NCBI GenBank assembly: GCA_958453935.1
Contig: CAUDZT010000034.1
Coordinates: 1 to 24,569, forward strand
Direction of reading: 5' to 3'
Source: an uncultured Collinsella sp.
GTDB taxonomy: Bacteria > Actinomycetota > Coriobacteriia > Coriobacteriales > Coriobacteriaceae
DNA: 24,569 bases
Shown here: one piece after another, positions 15,429 through 23,220 of the stretch
Layout of the letters: each line of letters opens with the position of its first letter
Position numbering within the stretch: position 1 is the first letter of the stretch
Position numbers and translations under genes: made by a program
The notes under the pieces: generated by a model
Seen by the model: only the letters and a program-made list of their open reading frames with translations
Told to the model about the DNA's origin: nothing
The model's database searches: none

Positions 15429-15491
15429 ATCCACGCTCGTTCTCCGGTCGGGAGATTTTCTTCTCTCTCGTGTCCAGAAATCCACGCTCGA
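15429..15491. repeat. ATCCACGCTCG repeat pair (second locus of the TCGAGCGTGGAT family)
   Basis: ATCCACGCTCG at 15429-15439 and ATCCACGCTCGA at 15480-15491, the reverse complements of the copies at 11294 and 11322. Here they enclose GGGAGATTTTC, which resembles the GATAATCTCCC next to the other locus. Confidence 0.6.
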
Positions 15492-15520
15492 GCAGGACAT
15501 CCAGGACCGTACCTGCCCTT

Positions 15521-15657
15521 GTCTCGATCTGTAACAGCAGGAGACCTATTCCGCTTCTACATGTTACAGATCAAGATATTCCTAAAACACCCTAAGTTTC
15601 ATCTCAATCTGTAACAGTTAGATGCCAAATATCGGTCTTGGTGTTACAGATTTAGAC
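15521..15657. repeat. Array of four 17-bp alternating inverted repeats at 40-bp period (array 2)
   Basis: Arms at 15521-15537 (GTCTCGATCTGTAACAG), 15561-15577 (ATGTTACAGATCAAGAT), 15601-15617 (ATCTCAATCTGTAACAG) and 15641-15657 (GTGTTACAGATTTAGAC). All three spacers are exactly 23 bp, as in the array at 4841-4977, but spacer sequences differ. Each pair 1-2 and 3-4 forms a 57-bp palindrome. It sits in the gene-free stretch between the PTS operon and tRNA-Thr. Confidence 0.85.
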
Positions 15658-15722
15658 AAACTGGAGGACGAGACAAACCAAAAACGGGATGGGCGCTGAC
15701 CCAATGGCGCACCACCTAAATA

Positions 15723-15755
15723 GAAACGGGCCCTGTCCCACAAGGAACAGAGCCC
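15723..15755 (-). terminator. Terminator of tRNA-Thr(TGT)
   Basis: Minus strand GGGCTCTGTTCC / GGGACAGGGCCC stem (12 bp with two G-T pairs), 4-nt loop, then GTTTCTATTT, 10 nt after the tRNA. Confidence 0.75.
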
Positions 15756-15765
15756 GAAACTCTCA

Positions 15766-15840
15766 TGGAGCCAGTGACAGGAATCGAACCTGCAACCCAC
15801 TGATTACAAATCAGTTGCGCTACCGTTGCGCCACACTGGC
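15766..15840 (-). tRNA. trnT: tRNA-Thr (anticodon TGT)
   Basis: A 75-nt cloverleaf with encoded CCA. Acceptor GCCAGTG / CACTGGC, anticodon stem ACTGA / TCAGT with loop TTTGTAA. A monocistronic tRNA with its own terminator. Confidence 0.96.
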
Positions 15841-15986
15841 ACACTTGGCGCTTTCGCGCGAAGCCAGTTAAGAATAATGGAATTGCGGACGGGGCGCAAC
15901 AGGCCGCACGGCGTTATACAAATATGCAAAATCCAGCAACAGCGCGTACCAGGCCCGTTCATTTCTGTCAGTGCGCCCTCAATCTT

Positions 15987-16053
15987 AAAACTATTCGCCA
16001 GAACGAATAGTTTTAATTACAATTGGCTATATAAAACTATTCGTTCTGGCGAA
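15987..16053 (+). promoter_or_regulatory. Operator/promoter region of the HTH-HipA kinase gene
   Basis: AAAACTATTCG (15987-15997) faces CGAATAGTTTT (16004-16014) across 6 nt, a perfect 11-bp-arm palindrome. The right half then recurs inverted: 15994-16015 and 16032-16053 are perfect reverse complements over 22 bp, 16 nt apart. The spacer ends in TATATAAA (16028-16035), a likely -10 region, so a protein bound here would block RNA polymerase. It lies 11 nt before the ATG, pointing to self-regulation through the N-terminal HTH. Confidence 0.75.
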
Positions 16054-16063
16054 GGGTTTCGCG

Positions 16064-17404
16064 ATGCTTACTACCAAGGAAGCCGCCGAGCTGCTCGGCA
16101 TCACTCCGCGCAGGGTGCAGGAGCTCATTAAGAACGGCGCGCTGACCGCCCGCAAGGCTTCTGGTGTATGGCTCATCGACAAAGACAGCGTCGCCACTCG
16201 ACTCCGTTCCGTGACCAAAACGGGAGGACGTCCCCGCCGCGGCCATGGTAAGAGCGAGATCGCATTCACCCTCATGAACCGCACGCACGAAGTCGCCCAG
16301 CTGGTCTACAGCACATCGCGAAAAGACTTTACCCACATCGGCGCCGACATCGATTACGCCCACGCCCCTATTGGGGTATTTGGCCCCAATAGCCCCATAT
16401 CGCTCGACTCCTTCCGCATCTGGTGGCGCGGCCGCGGTATCCCGCTCGCACGCATTGGGCTAGCCTCCCTGCTTGCAGAAGCCGCAGTCGATGTTCCCGA
16501 TGAACTCGTACAGCGAAATCTTGGCCTCTCCTTATCCGACCAGTATTGGATTAGGCCCCAAGGTTCCGGTCTCGCCTGGGAGGATATCAACTTCTTCAAT
16601 AACGCCTTTGATGACGTCTCGCTGTCCATTGCACCCTTTGCCCCAGAGGGAAAAGCGGCTGCCGCAAAGCCCGATAACACCTCGGACGGCAATCTTCAAA
16701 AGTACTGGACGTGCGAGGGCGAGCGTCGAATTCTGCATAAGGCAGGAGCGCACCTGAACCAGGAACCTTATAACGAGCTGGTAGCGACCGCGCTCCACCG
16801 TCGCATCCTAAACGCCTGCGATTATGTACCTTACTCGCTCGAGGGCACGGGTACTTCCGCCCTGAGCACATGCGATGTCTTCTTAACTGATGAAGAAGAG
16901 TATGTTCCTGCGTTCTATGTAAACCAGCACGCAAACGCAGATGAACGGCTAACCGACTACGAGCGATATGTAGCAAACTGCGAGGAGTTCGGGGCGACAG
17001 GCGTCAAGGATGCCCTTGACCGCATGATCGTGTGCGACGACATCATCGCCAACTACGATCGTCATTGGCGCAACTTCGGCCTCGTGCGAAACGTCAACTC
17101 ACTAATCTGCAGACCAGCCCCCATCTTCGATTCGGGCTCATCGCTCTGGTGCAACATTTCTCTTGAGGAGCTTAGGGCGGGAGAGCACAGTTTTACCAGC
17201 GCGCAGTTTCATTCAAGCCCCGCCAAACAAATGCTGCTCGTCGAGGACATGGGCTGGTTCGATGGAGACAAACTCAAAGGCTTTGTCGACGAGGCAATCG
17301 AGATTCTGTCTAAAAACGATGCCCTAGCAGCGAGACTACCCTATCTAAAAGAGGCGCTAACGTGGCGCCTCGAAAGAATGATCGACATCGCTGAATGGAG
17401 TTAG
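16064..17404 (+). CDS. Excisionase-type HTH fused to HipA-like Ser/Thr kinase
   Basis: A protein of 446 residues. Residues 1-50 form an excisionase/MerR-type helix-turn-helix (TTKEAAELLGITPRRVQELIKNGAL...GVWLID). Residues about 70-190 include LSLSDQYWIRP, seen in HipA-like proteins. Residues about 210-445 resemble the HipA kinase: Lys226 in ILHKAG, Glu234 in NQEPYNE, catalytic loop N330-YDRHWRN337-FGL with Asp332, and metal-binding Asp356 in PIFDSGSS. HipA toxins phosphorylate proteins such as aminoacyl-tRNA synthetases and are normally restrained by a separate HipB; here a DNA-binding domain is in the same chain and no hipB adjoins. The start has GAAGGG about 7 nt upstream. It faces yacP convergently with 27 nt between. 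Whether it is a toxin or a regulator is unknown. Confidence 0.82.
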   Translation: MLTTKEAAELLGITPRRVQELIKNGALTARKASGVWLIDKDSVATRLRSVTKTGGRPRRGHGKSEIAFTLMNRTHEVAQLVYSTSRKDFTHIGADIDYAHAPIGVFGPNSPISLDSFRIWWRGRGIPLARIGLASLLAEAAVDVPDELVQRNLGLSLSDQYWIRPQGSGLAWEDINFFNNAFDDVSLSIAPFAPEGKAAAAKPDNTSDGNLQKYWTCEGERRILHKAGAHLNQEPYNELVATALHRRILNACDYVPYSLEGTGTSALSTCDVFLTDEEEYVPAFYVNQHANADERLTDYERYVANCEEFGATGVKDALDRMIVCDDIIANYDRHWRNFGLVRNVNSLICRPAPIFDSGSSLWCNISLEELRAGEHSFTSAQFHSSPAKQMLLVEDMGWFDGDKLKGFVDEAIEILSKNDALAARLPYLKEALTWRLERMIDIAEWS

Positions 17405-17431
17405 CAAGGCAGCATTGCCCCGCCAACTCCC

Positions 17432-18109
17432 CTACCGTCCGCGCAGGGCCTTGAGCTTGGCCAGGGCATCGGGGCTCAGGCGGCTGCCCAGAGTCATCTT
17501 GATCTGCGGAGCTTCCTCTGCCTCGTGAACGTCGTTATCGATCTGTTTGATCTCGTCCACCAGCATACGGCTCGAGATGCGCGTGACGCCCTTGCCCATG
17601 ACGACAGCCTGGATCGTGCCGTCACTCGATACCACGGAGCACGCGCGGCCTTCCTCGCGTGCCTCGATGCAGAGCTTCTGCACCACGGTATCGGCAGAGA
17701 CGCCCGTCGGCGAAAACTCGATGCGCACGCCGCGGGCCGGCAGATTGGGGCGCTCGCTGGAGATATTGCCCGCGCCGTCAAACACGATTACGGCCTCGTA
17801 GCGGCCCTGGGCAAAGGCGGCGACGTCGTTGATGAGGGCGGTGCGCGCCATATCGTGAACGTCGCTGGAATACGGATCGTCGGAATGGTCGTACACGAGC
17901 TTTTCGTAGCGCGGCGTGCAGTGGATCACGTTGTAACCGTCGACCACCAGCAGCTCGGGCTTGTTGGAGTGCACCGTCGAGACCGGGTCGGCGATGGCCT
18001 GCGCAAACGCATTGCCGCCCACGCCATAGGTCGCGGCCGAAACAATCGGCTTGGCCGAGCCCTCGCCAAAGCGCTTGGCCTTGGACTTGGCGCGGTTCTT
18101 TTTGGACAT
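17432..18109 (-). CDS. yacP: NYN/PIN-domain ribonuclease of the YacP/Rae1 family
   Basis: A protein of 225 residues. The NYN domain (about 52-215) begins LLVVDGYNVIHCTP, has the second acidic cluster VIVFDGAG near 108-115, and ends with conserved SSDGTIQ and ISSRMLVDEI. In Bacillus the family member Rae1 cuts mRNA at the ribosomal A site; family identity is clear, the activity here is inferred. Compared with the usual 170 or so residues this has a basic N-terminal extension (MSKKNRAKSKAKRFG). It starts 3 nt after the rlmB stop, with GGAGGAG 6 nt before its ATG. The cysS-rlmB-yacP order matches that of Firmicutes, supporting the assignment. Confidence 0.85.
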   Translation of the reverse strand: MSKKNRAKSKAKRFGEGSAKPIVSAATYGVGGNAFAQAIADPVSTVHSNKPELLVVDGYNVIHCTPRYEKLVYDHSDDPYSSDVHDMARTALINDVAAFAQGRYEAVIVFDGAGNISSERPNLPARGVRIEFSPTGVSADTVVQKLCIEAREEGRACSVVSSDGTIQAVVMGKGVTRISSRMLVDEIKQIDNDVHEAEEAPQIKMTLGSRLSPDALAKLKALRGR

Positions 18110-18112
18110 GCG

Positions 18113-19033
18113 CTACTCCTCCCCCATGAGCTCGCCGGCGTTGCGGCGCAGCCACTCAAAGCACAGCGCCGTGGTCGCCTGGGCAACATTGAGGCTCTCG
18201 GTCATGCCGCGCTGGGGAAGCTTGGTCAAAAAGTCGCATTTCTCGAGCACCAGGCGCGAGATGCCGTCGCCCTCGGAGCCCATGACGAGCGCCACGCGGC
18301 CCTCGAAGGGAGCATCCCAGCAACTGCCTTCGGCGTGCTCGGAGGCACCGCCCACCCAAAAGCCAGCGGCCTTAAGATCGTCGAGCGCACGGGCGATGTT
18401 GGGCACCTGCGCGATAGGCAGATGCATGACGGCGCCGGCTGAAGTCTTGTAGCTGCCCACGGTCACGCCGGCGGCGCGCTTGTTGGCAATGATGACGCCC
18501 GCCGCGCCCACGACCTCGGCGGAGCGCACGATCGCACCAAAGTTGCCATCGTCGGTCACATGGTCGAGCACGACGACGAGCGCCGGTCCGTCACCCGCGC
18601 GATCGAGGATATCGGCGACATCAGCATAGGGGAAATTGCCCACCTCGAGCGCAATGCCCTGGTGAGCGCCATGGCTCGACAGCGCATCGAGCTGCGTGCG
18701 CGGCACATACTTAATGCGGACGTCCGCGGCGTTGAGGTCGTCGACCAGGCGCGACAAGGCGGCATCGCGCTCCCCGCCCTCGGCGATGAGCGCGCACTTG
18801 ACGGGAAAGCCGGTACGCAGTGCCTCGGCGGCAGCACGACGACCTTCGATAAACTCGCCCTTGGGAACCTGAACGTTGTCGCGGTTGCGATCTCGCTGCG
18901 AACGCGCAGCCTGGGCTTGGGAGCGCTCGCGCTGGCCCTTGGGAGTGGCAGCGCGGTCGTTGCGGCGAATCGGACGCGAGCCAGAAGCAGCCTGCTTGCC
19001 TCCACGCGGTGCACGTTTGCGATTGTCGGCCAT
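18113..19033 (-). CDS. rlmB: 23S rRNA (guanosine-2'-O)-methyltransferase RlmB / TrmH-family
   Basis: A protein of 306 residues. A disordered, Arg-rich tail occupies residues 1-52. A substrate-binding domain follows (about 53-130; VPKGEFIEGRRAAAEAL). The SPOUT methyltransferase domain (about 140-300) contains LDHVTDDGNFGAIVRSAEVVGA, VMGSEGDGISRLVLEKCD and the cofactor knot PQRGMTESLNVAQATT. It methylates the ribose of a guanosine in 23S rRNA (G2251 in E. coli). The start has GGAGG 7 nt upstream. The 143 nt separating it from cysS is the largest gap within this operon and holds no clear promoter. Confidence 0.9.
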   Translation of the reverse strand: MADNRKRAPRGGKQAASGSRPIRRNDRAATPKGQRERSQAQAARSQRDRNRDNVQVPKGEFIEGRRAAAEALRTGFPVKCALIAEGGERDAALSRLVDDLNAADVRIKYVPRTQLDALSSHGAHQGIALEVGNFPYADVADILDRAGDGPALVVVLDHVTDDGNFGAIVRSAEVVGAAGVIIANKRAAGVTVGSYKTSAGAVMHLPIAQVPNIARALDDLKAAGFWVGGASEHAEGSCWDAPFEGRVALVMGSEGDGISRLVLEKCDFLTKLPQRGMTESLNVAQATTALCFEWLRRNAGELMGEE

Positions 19034-19176
19034 AAAACGGCCTCCTTAAATAGATAACGAACAAGAATCGACCGTCCGAGCCACGGCACCTTGCCTTTCA
19101 ATCGTTGGGCATGACCACCAGGTCTATGCCCTCCTCTTTCAAGGCAATCTGCCGCACCTCGAACGGTCGACAAATA

Positions 19177-20643
19177 CTAGAGACTCTTAATACGAGTACC
19201 CGCGGCCGTATCTTCAATCGTCAGGCCCAGGTCCTTGAGCTGGTCGCGGATGGCGTCGGCCAGATCCCAGTTCTTGGCGGCACGGGCCTCGGCGCGGGCC
19301 TCGAGAATCTTGGCAGCGGCCTCATCTACGTCGTCACCAGTGTAGGCAACCAAACCGGCGGCAACGCCCAGCAGGCCCAGCGGCAACTCGACCTTGGGCT
19401 CGGGAAGCTCGACGCCAAACGTATCGAGCAGCTCGACCAGCGTATCGGCGGCAGCCAGGGCTGCGGCCTTGTCGGCAGCATCGCCCGCCTGCTCCAGGTA
19501 CTGGTTGCACTCGGTGACAAAGCCAAAGACAGCACCCATGGCACCGGCGGTGTTAAAGTCGTCGTCCATGCACTCCTTAAAGGTGGCACGGGTCTCGGCG
19601 GCCTTGGCGGCAAACGCCTCGGCGGCAGCCGCATCGGCATCGGCCGTCGCATGGTTCGCAGTCCAACGCAGGTTCTCGACCGTACCGGCAATGCGTGTGA
19701 GCGAGTTCTCGGCACCATCCAGACGCTCCCAGGAGAAGTCAAGCGGCGAGCGATAGCTCGTCTGCAGCATCAGCAGGCGCAGGGCGGCAGCGGAGTGCTG
19801 CTCGAGGACCTCGGCCAGCGTAAAGAAGTTGCCGAGCGACTTGGACATCTTCTCGCCGTCTACCAGCAGCATGCCCGTGTGCATCCAAGTGTTGGAGAAG
19901 CCCTGGTGCCAGGCGCAGGTGGCCTGGGCGCACTCGTTCTCGTGATGCGGGAAGGCAAGGTCGGAGCCGCCGCCATGAATGTCGATCGGGGTGCCCAGGT
20001 AGCGGTGCACCATGGCGGCGCACTCGGTGTGCCAACCGGGACGGCCCTCGCCCCAGGGGCTCGGCCAGCTGGGCTCGCCGGGCTTGGCGGCCTTCCACAG
20101 GGCAAAGTCGAGCGGATCGTTCTTGTCCTCGTTCTCCTCGATGCGCGCGCCAACCATAAGGTCATCGATGTTGCGGCCCGAGACCTGACCATAGTTGGGA
20201 TCGCTGCGCACGGCAAAGTACACGTCGCCGTTATCGGCTGCGTAAGCGTGGCCCTGCTCGATGAGCGTCTTGATCATAGCGATCATGGGGCCGATCTCCT
20301 TGGTGGCGCGGGGGCGCACATCGGGATCGAGCACGTTGGCGGCGCGCATAACGCCGATGAACTTGTCGGAGAACTCCGTCGCGACCTCGGCGGCAGTGCG
20401 GCCCTGCTCGTTGGCGCGTTTGATGATCTTGTCATCGACATCGGTGAGGTTCTGGGCGAACGTGACCTCGTAGCCGCTCGCGATGAGCCAGCGACGAATC
20501 ACGTCAAAGCTGATGAACGTGCGGGCATTGCCGATGTGGATGTTGTCGTAGACCGTGGGGCCGCACACGTACATGCGAACCTTCCCGGACTCGATGGGCT
20601 GAAACTCTTCCTTTTTATGGGTAGCGCTGTTGTAGATACGCAT
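19177..20643 (-). CDS. cysS: Cysteine-tRNA ligase
   Basis: A protein of 488 residues, close to the family norm. Cys27 in VCGPTVYD, HIGNA at 36-40, Cys208 in WHTECAAM, the FPHHENE block at 231-237 (zinc site with Cys27 and Cys208) and KMSKS at 265-269 are all intact. It attaches cysteine to tRNA-Cys using ATP. The C-terminal domain ends DLGLTIEDTAAGTRIKSL. The gene starts 3 nt after ispF, with AAGGAG 6 nt before the ATG, so it is cotranscribed with the isoprenoid genes. Confidence 0.97.
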   Translation of the reverse strand: MRIYNSATHKKEEFQPIESGKVRMYVCGPTVYDNIHIGNARTFISFDVIRRWLIASGYEVTFAQNLTDVDDKIIKRANEQGRTAAEVATEFSDKFIGVMRAANVLDPDVRPRATKEIGPMIAMIKTLIEQGHAYAADNGDVYFAVRSDPNYGQVSGRNIDDLMVGARIEENEDKNDPLDFALWKAAKPGEPSWPSPWGEGRPGWHTECAAMVHRYLGTPIDIHGGGSDLAFPHHENECAQATCAWHQGFSNTWMHTGMLLVDGEKMSKSLGNFFTLAEVLEQHSAAALRLLMLQTSYRSPLDFSWERLDGAENSLTRIAGTVENLRWTANHATADADAAAAEAFAAKAAETRATFKECMDDDFNTAGAMGAVFGFVTECNQYLEQAGDAADKAAALAAADTLVELLDTFGVELPEPKVELPLGLLGVAAGLVAYTGDDVDEAAAKILEARAEARAAKNWDLADAIRDQLKDLGLTIEDTAAGTRIKSL

Positions 20644-20646
20644 TCG

Positions 20647-21141
20647 TTACTCCTTAACGGTTTTCTGTAGCAGGCAGACGGCCCAGGCGCCAATTCCCTC
20701 GCCTTGGCCTTCCCAACCGAGCTTTTCGGTCGTGGTGGCGGCGACGCCCACGTTTTCCACGTCGACGCCCAGGGCATGGGCAAGGTTGGCGCGCATGGCA
20801 TCGCGGTGCGGAGTGATCTTGGGTTGCTGACAGGCAATGGTGCAATCGGCATCGACAAACTCAAAGCCCAGCTCGCGCGCATAGTCCATCACGCGGGCGA
20901 GCAGCACCATCGAATCGGCACCCTCGTAGGCGGGATCGGTGTCGGGGAATAGCTTGCCGATGTCTCCCCCGCGGCAGGCGCCCAGAATGGCGTCGGCCAA
21001 GGCATGCGCGAGCACATCGGCATCCGAGTGGCCCAGCAGGCCGCGCTCGTAGGGAATGTCAACCCCGCCGATGATACATCGACGCCCCTCCACCAAACGG
21101 TGGACGTCGTAGCCGTGGCCAATGCGCAGGTTACTGAACAT
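20647..21141 (-). CDS. ispF: 2-C-methyl-D-erythritol 2,4-cyclodiphosphate synthase
   Basis: A protein of 164 residues. Metal ligands Asp12, His14 (IGHGYDVHRL) and His46 (GHSDADVLAHAL) are present, as are DADCTIACQQPKI and the C-terminal ATTTEKLG...GEGIGAWAV. It makes cyclic diphosphate in the MEP isoprenoid pathway, the step two after IspD. The start at 21141 (MFSNLRIGHG) has AGAGGA about 8 nt upstream and overlaps the end of ispD by 11 nt; a longer version from 21174 adds nonconserved residues. Confidence 0.95.
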   Translation of the reverse strand: MFSNLRIGHGYDVHRLVEGRRCIIGGVDIPYERGLLGHSDADVLAHALADAILGACRGGDIGKLFPDTDPAYEGADSMVLLARVMDYARELGFEFVDADCTIACQQPKITPHRDAMRANLAHALGVDVENVGVAATTTEKLGWEGQGEGIGAWAVCLLQKTVKE

Positions 21142-21859
21142 GGGGAAGGTCCTCTCCCTCGGCCATGCGGCCAAGCAGAATCGCGGTTACGGGACGCAGG
21201 TCCTCGGGCACCGTCACCTTAAGGTTATCGCGCGGGCTCTGGACACAGCGGACGCGCCCGCCCATGCGCTCGACCAGCGAAGAATCGTCGGTCCCGATAA
21301 AGCCCTCGGCGATAGCTGCGGTGTGGGCGCGCTTCATGGCGTCGACGCTAAAGATCTGCGGTGTCTGCGCGGCCCAGTAGAGCTCGCGCGGCGGCGTCTC
21401 GACGATATTGTCGCCGTCGACGATCTTGAGCGTGTCGATCGCGGGCTGACCGCATACGACACCGTCGAGCGAGCGGTCGCCCACAAGCACGTCGATCGCA
21501 TGATCGATGGCCTCGGTCGTAATGAGCGGACGGGCGCCGTCGTGGATGGCGACATATTCGAAACCCGCCGGAGCCGCATGCACGCCGGCACGGGTGGAAT
21601 CCTGGCGGGTCTCGCCGGCATCGGCAAAGCTGATGGGCGTGTCATAGTCAAACGGGTCGATGGCCAGGCGGCGCATCTCGGCACGGCGCTCGGAAGGACA
21701 CACCACCACGATGTGGCCGACCTTATTGCTACGGTCAAATGCGCGGATAGACCAGCTCATGAGCGGACGGCCCGCCACGTTAACGAGCTGCTTGCCGCCG
21801 GGATTTCCAAAGCGCTGGCCACTGCCGCCGGCAACGACCACGGCGCATACGGGCGCCAT
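21131..21859 (-). CDS. ispD: 2-C-methyl-D-erythritol 4-phosphate cytidylyltransferase
   Basis: A protein of 242 residues. The nucleotide-binding start is VVVAGGSGQRFGNPGGKQ, followed by VAIHDGARPL and YWAAQTPQIF, then GTDDSSLVERMG. It couples methylerythritol 4-phosphate to CTP in the MEP pathway. The ATG at 21859 shares its first base with the disA stop codon (TAATG), and GGGGA lies about 8 nt upstream. The open frame continues upstream to 22309, but that part is the disA gene read in another frame. Confidence 0.95.
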   Translation of the reverse strand: MAPVCAVVVAGGSGQRFGNPGGKQLVNVAGRPLMSWSIRAFDRSNKVGHIVVVCPSERRAEMRRLAIDPFDYDTPISFADAGETRQDSTRAGVHAAPAGFEYVAIHDGARPLITTEAIDHAIDVLVGDRSLDGVVCGQPAIDTLKIVDGDNIVETPPRELYWAAQTPQIFSVDAMKRAHTAAIAEGFIGTDDSSLVERMGGRVRCVQSPRDNLKVTVPEDLRPVTAILLGRMAEGEDLPHVQ

Positions 21860-22926
21860 TATGCGTTCCCCTGTTTGGTGCCCTTCATGCGGTACAGGGA
21901 GTCCGCAAGAATGGCAGGGTTGTTGACGCCAAAGTCGCCTAGGCGCTCCGGATCCTCGCTGATGTCGTCCATGAGCTCCTGCAGCGATCCATACTCGTCG
22001 ACGATCTTCTCGGCCACGCCGTCGCGCACGACGGACACGCGCGAAAGCGTGCGCAGGCCCAGCGGTGTCATGACGGAGTCCTCGTCCAGGTCGTCGTAAC
22101 CCAGAACCGCCGCCACATGCTGAGGGTCGGACAAGTCCTTGGGCGTCATACGGCTCAGGTTGGCGCGGATCTTTTCGGCATTGGCCTCGGAGGAATCGCT
22201 CGCATAGTCGCGAATCATCAGGTCGTACTCGGTATCCATGCTGGAGCCGGCGAGCTGCTCGAGCTGCATCTGCACGAGCTTGCCCTGGTTGCCCAGCTTG
22301 ACAATGCAATCCTTAAGTTCGGTCTTTGCCTGCTGCATGATCTCGAAGCTCGAGAAAATCCCGGTAATGTCGGCGAGCGTAACGTAGTCGTCGAGCTCGA
22401 GGGCCGTCAGGCGCAGCAGGGAGCGGTCGAGCGACTGACGGGTAGTCTGGAGCGTGGCGACGAGCTGGTTGACCGAGCTCATGATGGTGGTGACGGGCTG
22501 GATCTCGTAGCTCTTGCCGTGAACGTACACGTTGACGACGGCACGACGGGCCGAGACCGAGATCACGATGGCATCCGTGAGCACCGACATGCGGGCGGCG
22601 GTGCGGTGACGCATGCCCGTCTCACTCGTGGCAAGCGAGGGATCGGGATTGAGGTGGAAGTTGGCGCGCAGGATCTGGGTGAGGTCGCCGTCGATGACGA
22701 TGGCGCCGTCCATCTTGGAAAGCTCGAACAGGCGGTTCGAGGTAAACGAAATGTTGAGCGGGAAGCCGTCGTTACCAGCAGCGAGCACGTTTTCGGTGTC
22801 GCCGACGCAAATAAGAGCGCCCAGGTGACCAGCAATGATCATGTCGAGGGCGGTGCGGATCGGCTGGCCAGGTGCCGTCAGGCGGATGGCCTGTTCCATA
22901 CGCTTTTGCAGCTCGTTCTTATCCAA
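21859..22926 (-). CDS. disA: Diadenylate cyclase DisA (c-di-AMP synthase)
   Basis: A protein of 355 residues. The DAC domain (about 10-150) has the catalytic D73-G-A75 and R106-H-R108 in GMRHRTAARMSV. A helical spine follows (about 150-290), and a C-terminal HhH-type DNA-binding domain (about 300-350; LGLRTLSRVSVVRDGVAEKIVDEYGSLQELM). DisA makes the second messenger c-di-AMP and, in Bacillus, scans DNA for damage. No ATG or GTG is available in frame; the start is TTG at 22926 with GGGAG 7 nt upstream. It is the first gene of the operon running through ispD, ispF, cysS, rlmB and yacP. Its 5' region contains no promoter I can identify with confidence. Confidence 0.95.
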   Translation of the reverse strand: MDKNELQKRMEQAIRLTAPGQPIRTALDMIIAGHLGALICVGDTENVLAAGNDGFPLNISFTSNRLFELSKMDGAIVIDGDLTQILRANFHLNPDPSLATSETGMRHRTAARMSVLTDAIVISVSARRAVVNVYVHGKSYEIQPVTTIMSSVNQLVATLQTTRQSLDRSLLRLTALELDDYVTLADITGIFSSFEIMQQAKTELKDCIVKLGNQGKLVQMQLEQLAGSSMDTEYDLMIRDYASDSSEANAEKIRANLSRMTPKDLSDPQHVAAVLGYDDLDEDSVMTPLGLRTLSRVSVVRDGVAEKIVDEYGSLQELMDDISEDPERLGDFGVNNPAILADSLYRMKGTKQGNA

Positions 22927-23083
22927 GGCATCGCTCCCATCGCATACGCTCCATAAACGCTAAATAGTTTCTCACGGTTTGTCCCCGCGGCGCTCGCGAA
23001 ATCCGATGCTTACAGAATGAGCGAACACCGCTGAGAGCCTCAACCCAAATGAGCTGTTCATGTGGTAGCATCGGGATTCACAT

Positions 23084-23220
23084 GAATGAGGGAGTAGTCG
23101 CGTGACCGGGTTCGCCTCCGGTGGCGCGGCAAGTCAACATACTGGCCGACACGGTCTGGCTTGCCTTAATGAACGAGACTCGTGGTTGTACGCGCGGCGC
23201 GTACGCCACGGGTCTTTTTT
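23084..23220 (+). promoter_or_regulatory. yybP-ykoY (Mn2+) riboswitch with terminator
   Basis: GGGAGTAGTCGCG, a GC hairpin, then GCAAGTCAACATACTGGCCGAC, ACGGTCTGGCTTGCC and ACGAGACTC match the known yybP-ykoY sequence signature. The expression platform at 23176-23220 is a terminator stem AGACTCGTGG / CCACGGGTCT (with an inner GTACGCGC/GCGCGTAC stem) and TTTTTT. High Mn2+ would favour readthrough into mntP. Confident from signature and the downstream gene. Confidence 0.93.

Noticed and set aside
19087..19150. Peptide-like stretch ending LKEEGIDLVVMPND between cysS and rlmB (minus strand)
   Set aside because: It reads like coding sequence but has no start codon in frame after cysS, overlaps the end of cysS in another frame, and I recognise no family; too short to call even as a remnant.
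19105..20670. 521-codon open frame on the plus strand opposite cysS
   Set aside because: It is the antisense shadow of a G+C-rich gene: the minus strand has all cysteinyl-tRNA synthetase motifs, and this frame shows no domain or ribosome site.
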